Shown here one piece after another: positions 57,326 to 64,000 of a stretch of DNA of 64,000 nucleotides. The notes beneath the pieces are model-generated. The model was not told where the DNA came from, searched no databases, and worked only from the letters and a program-made list of their open reading frames with translations. Origin of the DNA: Roseovarius sp. 217 (GTDB lineage Bacteria; Pseudomonadota; Alphaproteobacteria; Rhodobacterales; Rhodobacteraceae); NCBI RefSeq assembly GCF_000152845.1, contig NZ_CH902584.1, forward strand, positions 3,947,562-4,011,561. Reading direction: 5' to 3'. Positions within the stretch are counted from its first letter, which is position 1. Each line of letters opens with the position of its first letter. The position numbers and the translations under genes are program-made.

Positions 57326-57678
57326 AATGGGTCGGGCGGGCATGGGCACGCGGCGACCTGATCGGCGATGACCAGGGCAGCGACCATGACGACGAGGCGG
57401 CCTTCTGGGGGATCGACCCGGGCCAGCTCAGTCGTGATCCGTCCGGCCCCGGCTCTGGTGTTTGGCCGCAGAATGTCCCTGCCGTGCGCGCCTTCCTCGC
57501 GGTCTGCAATCAATGGCGCACCGTCTCGGCCGGGCTGGCAGGGTTCCGCGTGGTGGGTCTCGATTACACGGCGGCGCGGGCGGGCCTGCGCATGAGCGGC
57601 GTTCGGATCACGCCCGAGCTTTGGGCCGAGGTGCAGGTGATCGAAGGCGCGGCCGTGGCCGCGATGCGGGAGAACTGA
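57322..57678 (+). CDS. Tail assembly chaperone, -1 frameshift extension (gpGT-like)
   Basis: After slippage at A_AAA_AAC the -1 frame continues LKWVGRAWARGDLIGDDQGS and runs to MREN at 57678, adding 118 residues for a 227-residue fusion with the upstream 109. The frame stays open from the slip site, has no good internal start until GTG 57484, and includes the conserved FWGIDPGQL and FLAVCNQWRTVSAGL, as in B3/D3112-type phages. It ends two bases before the tape measure start. Confidence 0.78.
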   Translation: MKWVGRAWARGDLIGDDQGSDHDDEAAFWGIDPGQLSRDPSGPGSGVWPQNVPAVRAFLAVCNQWRTVSAGLAGFRVVGLDYTAARAGLRMSGVRITPELWAEVQVIEGAAVAAMREN

Positions 57679-57679
57679 G

Positions 57680-60295
57680 ATGACATTGCGTGTCCAGGGC
57701 GAAATCCTGATGGACGCCGATCAGGCGAAGGCGGAACTGCAGGCCACCGGCACCGCCGCCAAAGGGACTGCCCGGGACATTCGCGGCGTGGGCACCCAAG
57801 GTGCTGCGGCCGCGCGCGGCGTGGGGCAACTCGGGACCGCAGCGCGAACCTCGGCGACGGGCCTGTCGACGGCCAGCGCCGCCGCGAATGTTAACGCCGC
57901 TGCAACTCAGAAATTGTCCGGCGCAACCAGCCTCGCCGCCGGGTCGATGGGCAATCTCGTCTCGCAGGGCAATGATGTGATCGTCATGCTGGCCGCCGGG
58001 CAAAACCCGTTTCAGCTCGCCATTCAGCAGGGCACGCAAATCACTCAGGTAATCGGGCCGCTCGGGGCTGCGGGGGCGTTCCGCGCCTTGCGCGGCGCTT
58101 TCCTGTCGATGCTGAGCCCGATCAATCTGATCACCATCGGTGCGCTGGCGGCCACGGCGGCCGTGGTCAACTGGTTCACCTCCGCCTCTGACGAGGGCGA
58201 GAGCTTTGCCGATACCGTCGAGGCGTTAGAGACCCGCATCGACAGCCTGCGCGACAAGATTGCCGAGGCCTCCGCCACACGGCTCGAATTGGCCGAACGG
58301 TTCGGCGAAGGCTTCGTCGAGCGCGCGCAAAACATCCTCGACCGGATCGTCGAGGCCGAAAAACGCTCGGCCCAGCGTGAGGCGGCATCGAGCATCGGCT
58401 CCTTTGTCGACGAGACAGGCATAAACCCCGCGCGTGGCGTCGGATTTAACCGTCGCGCCATAGAAGACGAGTTCGATTTTGGCGGGATCATCAGAAACCG
58501 TGGCGTATTTGACGAGCAACGCAGGCTTGCGGAGGCCGTCGCGGAGGACCTGATCGCGCTGCAGGACGCCGCAGGCGGGACAATTGAACAGCAGCAAGCT
58601 GCAATTGAGGCCCTCATTCTAAGCTACACCGCCGCCGCAAAAGCTGTGGGGGATATCTCCGAGACGGAGGAAGCCCGGCTTCTGACGCTGGATCAGATGC
58701 GCATCCGGCTGGCAGAAGTCGCCCAACTGCAATCCGAAGACCCGGACCAGAACCGCCAGACCGAAGAGTTGCTGACCTTTCTTGATCTGGTGACCAAGGC
58801 CACCGGCGAGCAATTGAAGGCCGAGGCCGCCGCACAGGCCTTGCTCTCGACCATGACTGAGCAAAACGCAATCGCCGAGGCCATCGCGCGCCATGGTGCC
58901 GACAGTGCCGAAGCGACACGTTTGCGCGCGCAGTTTGCACGCGACACCAAGCTCGAGGAGATCAAGGCCTCCAATGCCAGCGAGACGACGAAAGCGGCCC
59001 TGCGCGAGGCGGCACAAGCCGCATTCGAGATCGCCACGAGCGACATTTCCGGCGGCATCCGCGCGGCCGCCGACGAGGCCTCACGCCTTGCGGCCGAAGT
59101 GCGCGGCGCGGTCGACGCGATAGCTGACCTGCAGTCCCAAGGCGAAGTGGGACTTGAGAACGCCCGCATCCGGGCAGAGTTCCGCGATGATCCAGTAGGC
59201 CGCGCCGGGGCCTTGGCAGGGGCGCGGTTCGATCGGGAAACCGCCGTCATTAGGGGCGAGGCCAGCGGTGATCTGGCAACGGTCGACGCCCTCAACGCGC
59301 GACGGGACGCCGTGGTCGAACTGGCCCGGGAAACCGCGCGTCTCAATGAACTCGCCCGGCCCGTGCGCTCCACCGGCGGCGCGCGGGGCGGATCGACCAA
59401 CGAGACCCTGCGCGAACAGCAGGCGCTCGACCGGCTGATCGAGAGCAAGCGGCGCGAGATCGAGGCCCTGCGCGAGAGCGACCCGGTGCAGCGTGAATTG
59501 ATCCGCCTGCGCGAACGCCTGACCGCCGCGACGCCAAAGCAGCGCGAAGAACTCGAGAAGCTGGTCGAGGCGCATGAAGCCGAGCGCGTCGCCATGGAGC
59601 GCAAGGAGGAATTCAGCCGCGCCGTCGATGACGTGCTGCTTGAGGCCGAAAGCGTCCGGGACGTCTGGGAGGGGATCGGCGACATGATCATCCGCGCGAC
59701 CAAGGAAGCGCTGATCCTCGGGTCAGGTCCCTTGGGCGGGCTCTTTGGCGGCAGCGGTCTTCTAAGCGGAATTTTCGGCGGTGGCGGCGGGCTTGGTGAC
59801 CTCTTCGATCTCTTTTCCGGCGGCTCGCTGCTCTCCTTTGGACATGGCGGCCTGCCCGCCGCCGCCCTGCCCGGTTTTGCCACCGGCGGCGATCCTCTTG
59901 TGACCCGGCCCGGGATCCTTCTGGGCGCAGGTACAGGCCGGGGCGACAAGATCCCCGCCTTTGTCAGCGCGGGGGAATTCATCATGACGGCCGAGGCCAC
60001 GGCGCGCAACCGCGCGGTGCTCGAGGCCATGAACGCAGGCGCGATCATTCCGGGCTTTGCCGGGGGCGGCCTGCCCCTGTCCGCGCAGGCTGGGAGTGCC
60101 GCCGGGGCGGCGGGCAACTCCGGCGCGCAGAACAATGGCGTCACGCGCCTGCGCATCGAGCCGTCCGAGCTTTTCCGCGTCGTGGCCGAAGAGCGCGCGC
60201 GCGACGTGGCCATCGAGGTGGTTGACGATTTCTCGGCGCAACAACTGCCGGGCCGGGTCGAGGCGATCCGGCGCGATCCATTGGGGAGAGGATGA
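57680..60295 (+). CDS. Tail tape measure protein
   Basis: This 871-residue protein sets tail length. It has a helical N-terminal repeat region rich in Ala/Gly (DADQAKAELQATGTAAKG), a hydrophobic segment (FLSMLSPINLITIGALAATAAVVNWF), long coiled coils through the middle and a Gly-rich C-terminus with GGSGLLSGIFGGGGGLGDLFDL and KIPAFVSAGEFIMTAEATARN. Its size implies a tail of roughly 130 nm at the usual 1.5 angstrom per residue. It follows the chaperone and overlaps the next gene by ATGA. Confidence 0.92.
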   Translation: MTLRVQGEILMDADQAKAELQATGTAAKGTARDIRGVGTQGAAAARGVGQLGTAARTSATGLSTASAAANVNAAATQKLSGATSLAAGSMGNLVSQGNDVIVMLAAGQNPFQLAIQQGTQITQVIGPLGAAGAFRALRGAFLSMLSPINLITIGALAATAAVVNWFTSASDEGESFADTVEALETRIDSLRDKIAEASATRLELAERFGEGFVERAQNILDRIVEAEKRSAQREAASSIGSFVDETGINPARGVGFNRRAIEDEFDFGGIIRNRGVFDEQRRLAEAVAEDLIALQDAAGGTIEQQQAAIEALILSYTAAAKAVGDISETEEARLLTLDQMRIRLAEVAQLQSEDPDQNRQTEELLTFLDLVTKATGEQLKAEAAAQALLSTMTEQNAIAEAIARHGADSAEATRLRAQFARDTKLEEIKASNASETTKAALREAAQAAFEIATSDISGGIRAAADEASRLAAEVRGAVDAIADLQSQGEVGLENARIRAEFRDDPVGRAGALAGARFDRETAVIRGEASGDLATVDALNARRDAVVELARETARLNELARPVRSTGGARGGSTNETLREQQALDRLIESKRREIEALRESDPVQRELIRLRERLTAATPKQREELEKLVEAHEAERVAMERKEEFSRAVDDVLLEAESVRDVWEGIGDMIIRATKEALILGSGPLGGLFGGSGLLSGIFGGGGGLGDLFDLFSGGSLLSFGHGGLPAAALPGFATGGDPLVTRPGILLGAGTGRGDKIPAFVSAGEFIMTAEATARNRAVLEAMNAGAIIPGFAGGGLPLSAQAGSAAGAAGNSGAQNNGVTRLRIEPSELFRVVAEERARDVAIEVVDDFSAQQLPGRVEAIRRDPLGRG

Positions 60296-60966
60296 TGGCG
60301 GTACAGGATTGGCCCCTTCCGGTCTCGGGCTTTTTCGGCCTTCTGGGCATCGAGGAGGCCACGTTTTTCCTCAGCGGCGAGAGCACCAATTCGGTCACCG
60401 CCGGGGGCGAGGTCATCGTGCATCGGCGCGGCACGCGGCTTTGGCAAGGCGAAGTGGTGTTGGGTAAATCAGAGCCTGAGGCGATTGCCGCGCAGGATAC
60501 GTTGATCGAAAGCCTGCTCGAGCCGGGCGCGTCCTTCATGGTCTACGACCGCCGCCAGCCCGCACCGCAAGACCCTGCCTATCCGGCGGGCATCAACTGG
60601 TCCGCGCAGTCGGTTACGATCCAAAGCCTGACCCCCGGCAACCGCGAACTGAGCCTTCAGGGTCTGCCGCCCAACTTTACCCTGCGCCGGGGCCAGAAGA
60701 TCGGCTTTCAATATCTGGCGAGCCCCGTGCGCTTTGCCATCCACCGGATCATGAATGCCACGGTCTCGGCGGATGGTACCGGGGCCACGGCCCCGTTCGA
60801 GGTCACGCCCTTTCTGCGGCCCGGCGTGGTCGTGGGGGCCTCTGTTATCCTTGACCGGCCCCAGCTGCGGGCCAAGCTGCTCTCCTTCAAACCGGGACCG
60901 GGCCGCTCGAGCCTCACCCAAGGCGGCAGCTTCACCTGGCAACAGACGCTGGGGGGCGGCGTATGA
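60292..60966 (+). CDS. Tail tip protein, distal tail-like (224 residues)
   Basis: The protein (VQDWPLPVSGFFGLLGIEEATFFLSGE then RLWQGEVVLGKSEPEAIAA) lies right after the tape measure gene, the place of the distal tail protein or first tip protein. It is beta-rich with no recognised catalytic motif. Alternative ATGs at 60292 and 60295 are adjacent; either gives the same protein except one Met. It overlaps the next gene by four bases. Confidence 0.7.
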   Translation: MMAVQDWPLPVSGFFGLLGIEEATFFLSGESTNSVTAGGEVIVHRRGTRLWQGEVVLGKSEPEAIAAQDTLIESLLEPGASFMVYDRRQPAPQDPAYPAGINWSAQSVTIQSLTPGNRELSLQGLPPNFTLRRGQKIGFQYLASPVRFAIHRIMNATVSADGTGATAPFEVTPFLRPGVVVGASVILDRPQLRAKLLSFKPGPGRSSLTQGGSFTWQQTLGGGV

Positions 60967-61622
60967 GCTTTGACCTTGCCCAGACGGATCAGTTTGCCGA
61001 GCGCAGCGGCACCGATGTCCATATCCTCGTACTCATCGAGCCGCGCGACCGGATCACCGGCGAGATCGTCCCCTTGGGGCTCTGGACCGGAGACGATCAC
61101 CAGACCTTCACCGTCGACGGCGAAACCCATCTTTTCCTCGGCGCGGGCAATGTGATCGAGGTGCCGCCGATCCGCGCGGGCATCGGCCTTGAGGTGCGTC
61201 GCCACCGCGTGATCCTGCCGCCCATGACCGATGCCGCAAAGCTGGCGCTGCAGGTTTATCAGGCGGCGCAAGCCCGGGTGCGCGTCTGGTCGCAGCCCCT
61301 CGATATCTACACCGGCGCGCCGCTCGGGACCCCACATCGCGTGATCAAGGGGCGGCTCGAGACGGCACCCGAGACCTTGGCCAAGCTCGGCGATCAATCG
61401 CGCACAGAGCTGGTGATTTCCTCGGCCACGCGCCCGCTCACCTTCCGCCAGCCGCTCTTCAAATCCGATGCCGCACAGCGGCTGCGCGACCCGTCCGACC
61501 GCTTCCGCGAACACGCCGCCAGCATTGCCGACCGCCCGATCCCATGGGGCCAAGAGACGGTCGTGACAGAAATCCCGCCGCCTCCGCCGCCCTTGAACGT
61601 GGACGGGGATAACCGGAAATGA
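60963..61622 (+). CDS. Tail tip protein (219 residues; DUF2163-like position)
   Basis: The protein begins MSFDLAQTDQFAERSGTDVH and contains ETHLFLGAGNVIEVPPIRAGIGLEVRRHRVILPPM then TGAPLGTPHRVIKGRLETAPETL, the order seen in tail-tip proteins of transposable siphophages (DUF2163-like). The C-terminus has a Pro run (EIPPPPPPLNVDG). It overlaps both neighbours by four bases. Confidence 0.68.
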   Translation: MSFDLAQTDQFAERSGTDVHILVLIEPRDRITGEIVPLGLWTGDDHQTFTVDGETHLFLGAGNVIEVPPIRAGIGLEVRRHRVILPPMTDAAKLALQVYQAAQARVRVWSQPLDIYTGAPLGTPHRVIKGRLETAPETLAKLGDQSRTELVISSATRPLTFRQPLFKSDAAQRLRDPSDRFREHAASIADRPIPWGQETVVTEIPPPPPPLNVDGDNRK

Positions 61623-62020
61623 CCGACCGGGCGCTTCTCCTGCGGCAGTTCCTTGACGCGCGGCGCACGGCGACGTTCCGACCGGGCCTGCTCGACTGTG
61701 CGCTGTTCGCAGCCGACTGGATTGCAGAGCTGACCGGCGTCGATCCGGCGGCCAGCTGGCGTGGAAAATACCGCAGCCTTGAAGAGGGCCGCGACCTATT
61801 GGCCGCTGACGGCTTTGCCTCTCCCGCCGAGGTTCTGACCTCGATCCTCGTCAAGAACGCGGGCTGGATGCAGGCGCAGACCGGCGACGTCGCCGTCCTG
61901 ATCGAGGCAGATGAGGAGGCCATGGGCATCGTCGGCGGTGGGCATATCCATGTGCTGCGCCCCATGCGGGGCTTGGGCGCGGTGCCGCTTGATCGCGCCA
62001 TCAGGATTTACCGGCCATGA
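61619..62020 (+). CDS. NlpC/P60-like tail protein (DUF6950-like)
   Basis: This 133-residue protein has the pattern of a cysteine-peptidase fold: GLLDCALFAADWIAELTGVDPA with a Cys, and GGGHIHVLRP with a His. This fits DUF6950/NlpC-like tail proteins that cut the cell wall during DNA entry. Cys and His are both present, so activity is possible. It overlaps the next gene by ATGA. Confidence 0.72.
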   Translation: MTDRALLLRQFLDARRTATFRPGLLDCALFAADWIAELTGVDPAASWRGKYRSLEEGRDLLAADGFASPAEVLTSILVKNAGWMQAQTGDVAVLIEADEEAMGIVGGGHIHVLRPMRGLGAVPLDRAIRIYRP

Positions 62021-64000
62021 GACTGCTCGCATGGGTCACGGCATTCCTACTGGCCTCCGCCGCCCCGGCCTCGGCCGGGCCAGTGGCTGCCGCAGTAGCG
62101 GCCGTCTTTGCCGGGATTACAGTCAAAGCTGTTGCCCTCTTTGCCCTGCGCCTCTTTGCCGGTGTCGGCCTATCGATCCTGCAACAGCGCCGCGCCCGGC
62201 GCGGGCGCAACACGGCCTTCGGGTTGCAAGTGACCGCCACCACGCGCGGCGAGCTGGAGAGCGAGACGACCATTGTCGGCCTCTACGCCACCAAGGGACA
62301 TCTAATCTACCACAACAGCCATGGCTCCAATAACAAGTATTACCAGACCGTGATCGAGCTGGGCGGTCTGCCCGGTGCTGCCTTCAGCCGCGTGATGGTG
62401 GACGGCGTCTATTCCGAGCTGGCTGAGGAGGCGCATCCCGACTACGGCTTCCCGCTCATCGCCAAGCGCGACCTCGGCCGAGACTATGCCTGGATCAAAG
62501 TCTATGACGGCACTCAAACCGCCGCCGATCCGATGCTGGTTGCGAACTATGCCGAGGACCCCGAGACGCCCTGGACGGAGGCCCATATCGGGCGGGGTAT
62601 TCCTTACGCCATTCTCACGATGGAGGTGAGTTCAAAGGTCTGGCCAAATGGCGCACCGGAGCAACGCTACGAAGAAAACGGCGTGCCCTATTACGACCTG
62701 CGCCGCGACGGCACGGCCGGGGGCACGGGGCCGCATCGCTGGAATGATCCCACCACCTGGGAGCCCACGCGCAACCCGGTGGTCCAAATCTACAACATCC
62801 TGCGCGGCATTGACCTTTATGACGGATCGGTCTGGGGCGGCGAGGCCGAGGCCGAGGACTTGCCCGGCTGGAACTGGGTACCTGCCATGAACGCCTGCGA
62901 CGTCGACCTAGGCGACCGCCGGAAGTACGAGGCGGGCTATGAGATCAAATTCGCCGAGGACACGCCCGGCGAGGTGATCGACGAGCTGCTCGCCGCCTGC
63001 AATGGCCAGATCGCGGAGTTCGGGGGCTTCTTCTACATTCAGGCCGACGCCCCCGATATCCCTGTGGCCAGCATCACCGATGACGATCTTCTGGTGACGG
63101 ATGCCGCGACCAAGGACCCTTTCCCCGAACTGCTCGAGATCTTCAACCGCGTCACCGCCAAATACGTCTCGCCCGGCGCGCTCTGGAACGGCGTGCCCCT
63201 CAATCAGATCCGCAATGCCGACTGGGAGGCCGAGGACGGCATCGCGCGGAACTTCGAGCTCGATCTTCCGGCCGTTTACAACCCGGGACAGGCCGGGCAA
63301 CTGGCGCAAGCCATGCTCAACGATCATCGCCGCTGGCGGCGTCACGCCTGGCCGCTGCCCCCCGATTACGCCGGGCTGCGCCCGCTCAATACCGTCTCGG
63401 TGACGAGCGCGTGGAACGACTACGCGGACAAGCTCTTTGAAGTCACCGAGATCGTGCTCGATCTGCACCGCCTGACCGTCGTTGCCTCGCTGCGCGAACG
63501 CGACCCGGAGGATTTCGAGACCGACGGGGCGTATGAGATCCCCGACCGCAGCTCGGTCCTGCCCCGCCCCGTGCCCACCGACGCGGGCCTGCCCTTCTTT
63601 GATGCCGCCGCGCGCATCGTCACGAACGCCGAAGGCACTCGCGCCCATGCGGCCGTAGACGTTGTTTGGGACGCCTCGGGTATTGCCGAGACCATCAAAG
63701 GCATCGCCATCGAATGCCAAAAGCGCGATACCGAGGAAGAGGTCTGGAGCGGTACCGTCCTCGATGTCGAGCGCGGTCTCTCGACCATCCAGCCCGTGCC
63801 CGCCCTCACCGACCTGCGCGTCCGCGCCAAGGCCCTCTCCGACAATCGCCAAGGGATTTGGAGCGGGTGGATATGGGTCACAACCGACGACGTGCGTCTG
63901 ACCGGTGCCGATCTTGATCCTGTGCTCACCGCCGTCACTGTGCCAACCGGACTGGCGCTGGCAACGGTGCTGGTCGCCGACGCCCTCTCGCGGGTCTCCG
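62017..64000 (+). CDS. Tail tip / host-specificity protein (J-like), 3'-truncated by the window edge
   Basis: An open frame runs from ATG 62017 to the end of the window (about 661 codons, no stop). It starts with a hydrophobic leader (RLLAWVTAFLLASAAPASAGPVAAAVAAVFAGIT), then FGLQVTATTRGELESETTIVGLYATKG. A baseplate-hub-like part follows (EVIDELLAACNGQIAEFGGFFYIQADAP), and the end turns to fibronectin-like repeats (LTDLRVRAKALSDNRQGIWSGW). This fits the J/central-fibre protein of siphophages, which contacts the host receptor. ATGA overlaps the previous stop. Functional call is by position and layout. Confidence 0.8.
   Translation, partial: MRLLAWVTAFLLASAAPASAGPVAAAVAAVFAGITVKAVALFALRLFAGVGLSILQQRRARRGRNTAFGLQVTATTRGELESETTIVGLYATKGHLIYHNSHGSNNKYYQTVIELGGLPGAAFSRVMVDGVYSELAEEAHPDYGFPLIAKRDLGRDYAWIKVYDGTQTAADPMLVANYAEDPETPWTEAHIGRGIPYAILTMEVSSKVWPNGAPEQRYEENGVPYYDLRRDGTAGGTGPHRWNDPTTWEPTRNPVVQIYNILRGIDLYDGSVWGGEAEAEDLPGWNWVPAMNACDVDLGDRRKYEAGYEIKFAEDTPGEVIDELLAACNGQIAEFGGFFYIQADAPDIPVASITDDDLLVTDAATKDPFPELLEIFNRVTAKYVSPGALWNGVPLNQIRNADWEAEDGIARNFELDLPAVYNPGQAGQLAQAMLNDHRRWRRHAWPLPPDYAGLRPLNTVSVTSAWNDYADKLFEVTEIVLDLHRLTVVASLRERDPEDFETDGAYEIPDRSSVLPRPVPTDAGLPFFDAAARIVTNAEGTRAHAAVDVVWDASGIAETIKGIAIECQKRDTEEEVWSGTVLDVERGLSTIQPVPALTDLRVRAKALSDNRQGIWSGWIWVTTDDVRLTGADLDPVLTAVTVPTGLALATVLVADALSRVS

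Larger units (their letters stand above)
35187..64000. mobile_element. Mu-like transposable prophage with siphovirus tail (right end outside the window)
   Basis: Gene order is repressor, Ner-position gene, transposase A/B, GemA, Mor-like activator, lysis, terminase, portal, head, tail tube, chaperone, tape measure, tip. This combines Mu-type replication and head genes with non-contractile tail genes, as in B3, D3112 and RcapMu-type phages. All recognisable genes are intact. No integrase of tyrosine or serine type is present. The left end probably falls between 35082 and 35186. Confidence 0.88.

Noticed and set aside
57484..57678. Separate 64-residue gene starting at GTG 57484
   Set aside because: The frame is open back to the slip site at 57322 with conserved sequence, so it is better read as the frameshift extension of the tail chaperone.

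Overview
The window is a high-GC chromosomal segment of an alphaproteobacterium, most likely a Rhodobacteraceae (Roseobacter-group) bacterium. This is inferred from gene content (zur-znuCB, MmsA, paired gap genes, RTX repeat proteins), from a TGA-N9-TCA box of the Rhodobacterales 'iron-Rhodo-box' type, and from a Mu-like prophage of the kind described in Rhodobacter. No rRNA or tRNA gene and no CRISPR array was seen.

Layout. 1-5 kb: end of zur, znuC and znuB (zinc uptake), an iron-type periplasmic binding protein behind a candidate iron box, and an orphan sensor kinase. 5-12 kb: a MaoC-phosphotransacetylase fusion and a GlxA-type AraC regulator on the minus strand, diverging from a GntR regulator that heads a tightly coupled catabolic operon (DapA-family lyase, aldehyde dehydrogenase, FAD amine or amino-acid oxidase). 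12-15 kb: acyl-CoA ligase and gatB on the minus strand. 15.5-19 kb: two tandem RTX calcium-binding proteins with related C-termini, each followed by a strong palindromic terminator. 19-22 kb: two gap genes flanking a 47-residue membrane-protein gene, with a shared LacI-type palindrome upstream of both gap genes; then coaD. 22-28.7 kb: CBS-domain protein, LysR regulator divergent from mmsA, a lipase-like hydrolase, a YkuD transpeptidase, a PACE-type efflux protein and a fasciclin protein.

28.7-35.1 kb is an accessory region with visibly lower GC in its coding parts: gene-poor DNA with short ACTGTAAAC repeats, an orphan 91-residue protein, an IS30-family element, and a two-gene operon encoding an OLD-family ATPase-TOPRIM nuclease and a UvrD-like helicase. 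This is the architecture of the Gabija anti-phage system.

35.2-64 kb is a Mu-like transposable prophage whose right end lies beyond the window. It has a leftward S24 (LexA-type) repressor and a rightward early operon (Ner-position protein, small membrane proteins, ParB-like protein, MuA-type DDE transposase, MuB-type ATPase, DUF3164, GemA, a Mor-like activator). Lysis genes follow (GH108 endolysin, holin), then a Mu-type head module (gp27/gp28 terminase, DUF935 portal, minor head protein with a nuclease-like tail, gpG, protease with a nested scaffold start, DUF2190, capsid, DUF1320, DUF1834). The tail module is siphovirus-type: tail tube, a tail-assembly chaperone with an A_AAA_AAC -1 frameshift site, an 871-residue tape measure and tip proteins. 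The phage therefore replicates like Mu but carries a long flexible tail, as in B3/D3112/RcapMu-type phages. Every structural gene seen is intact.
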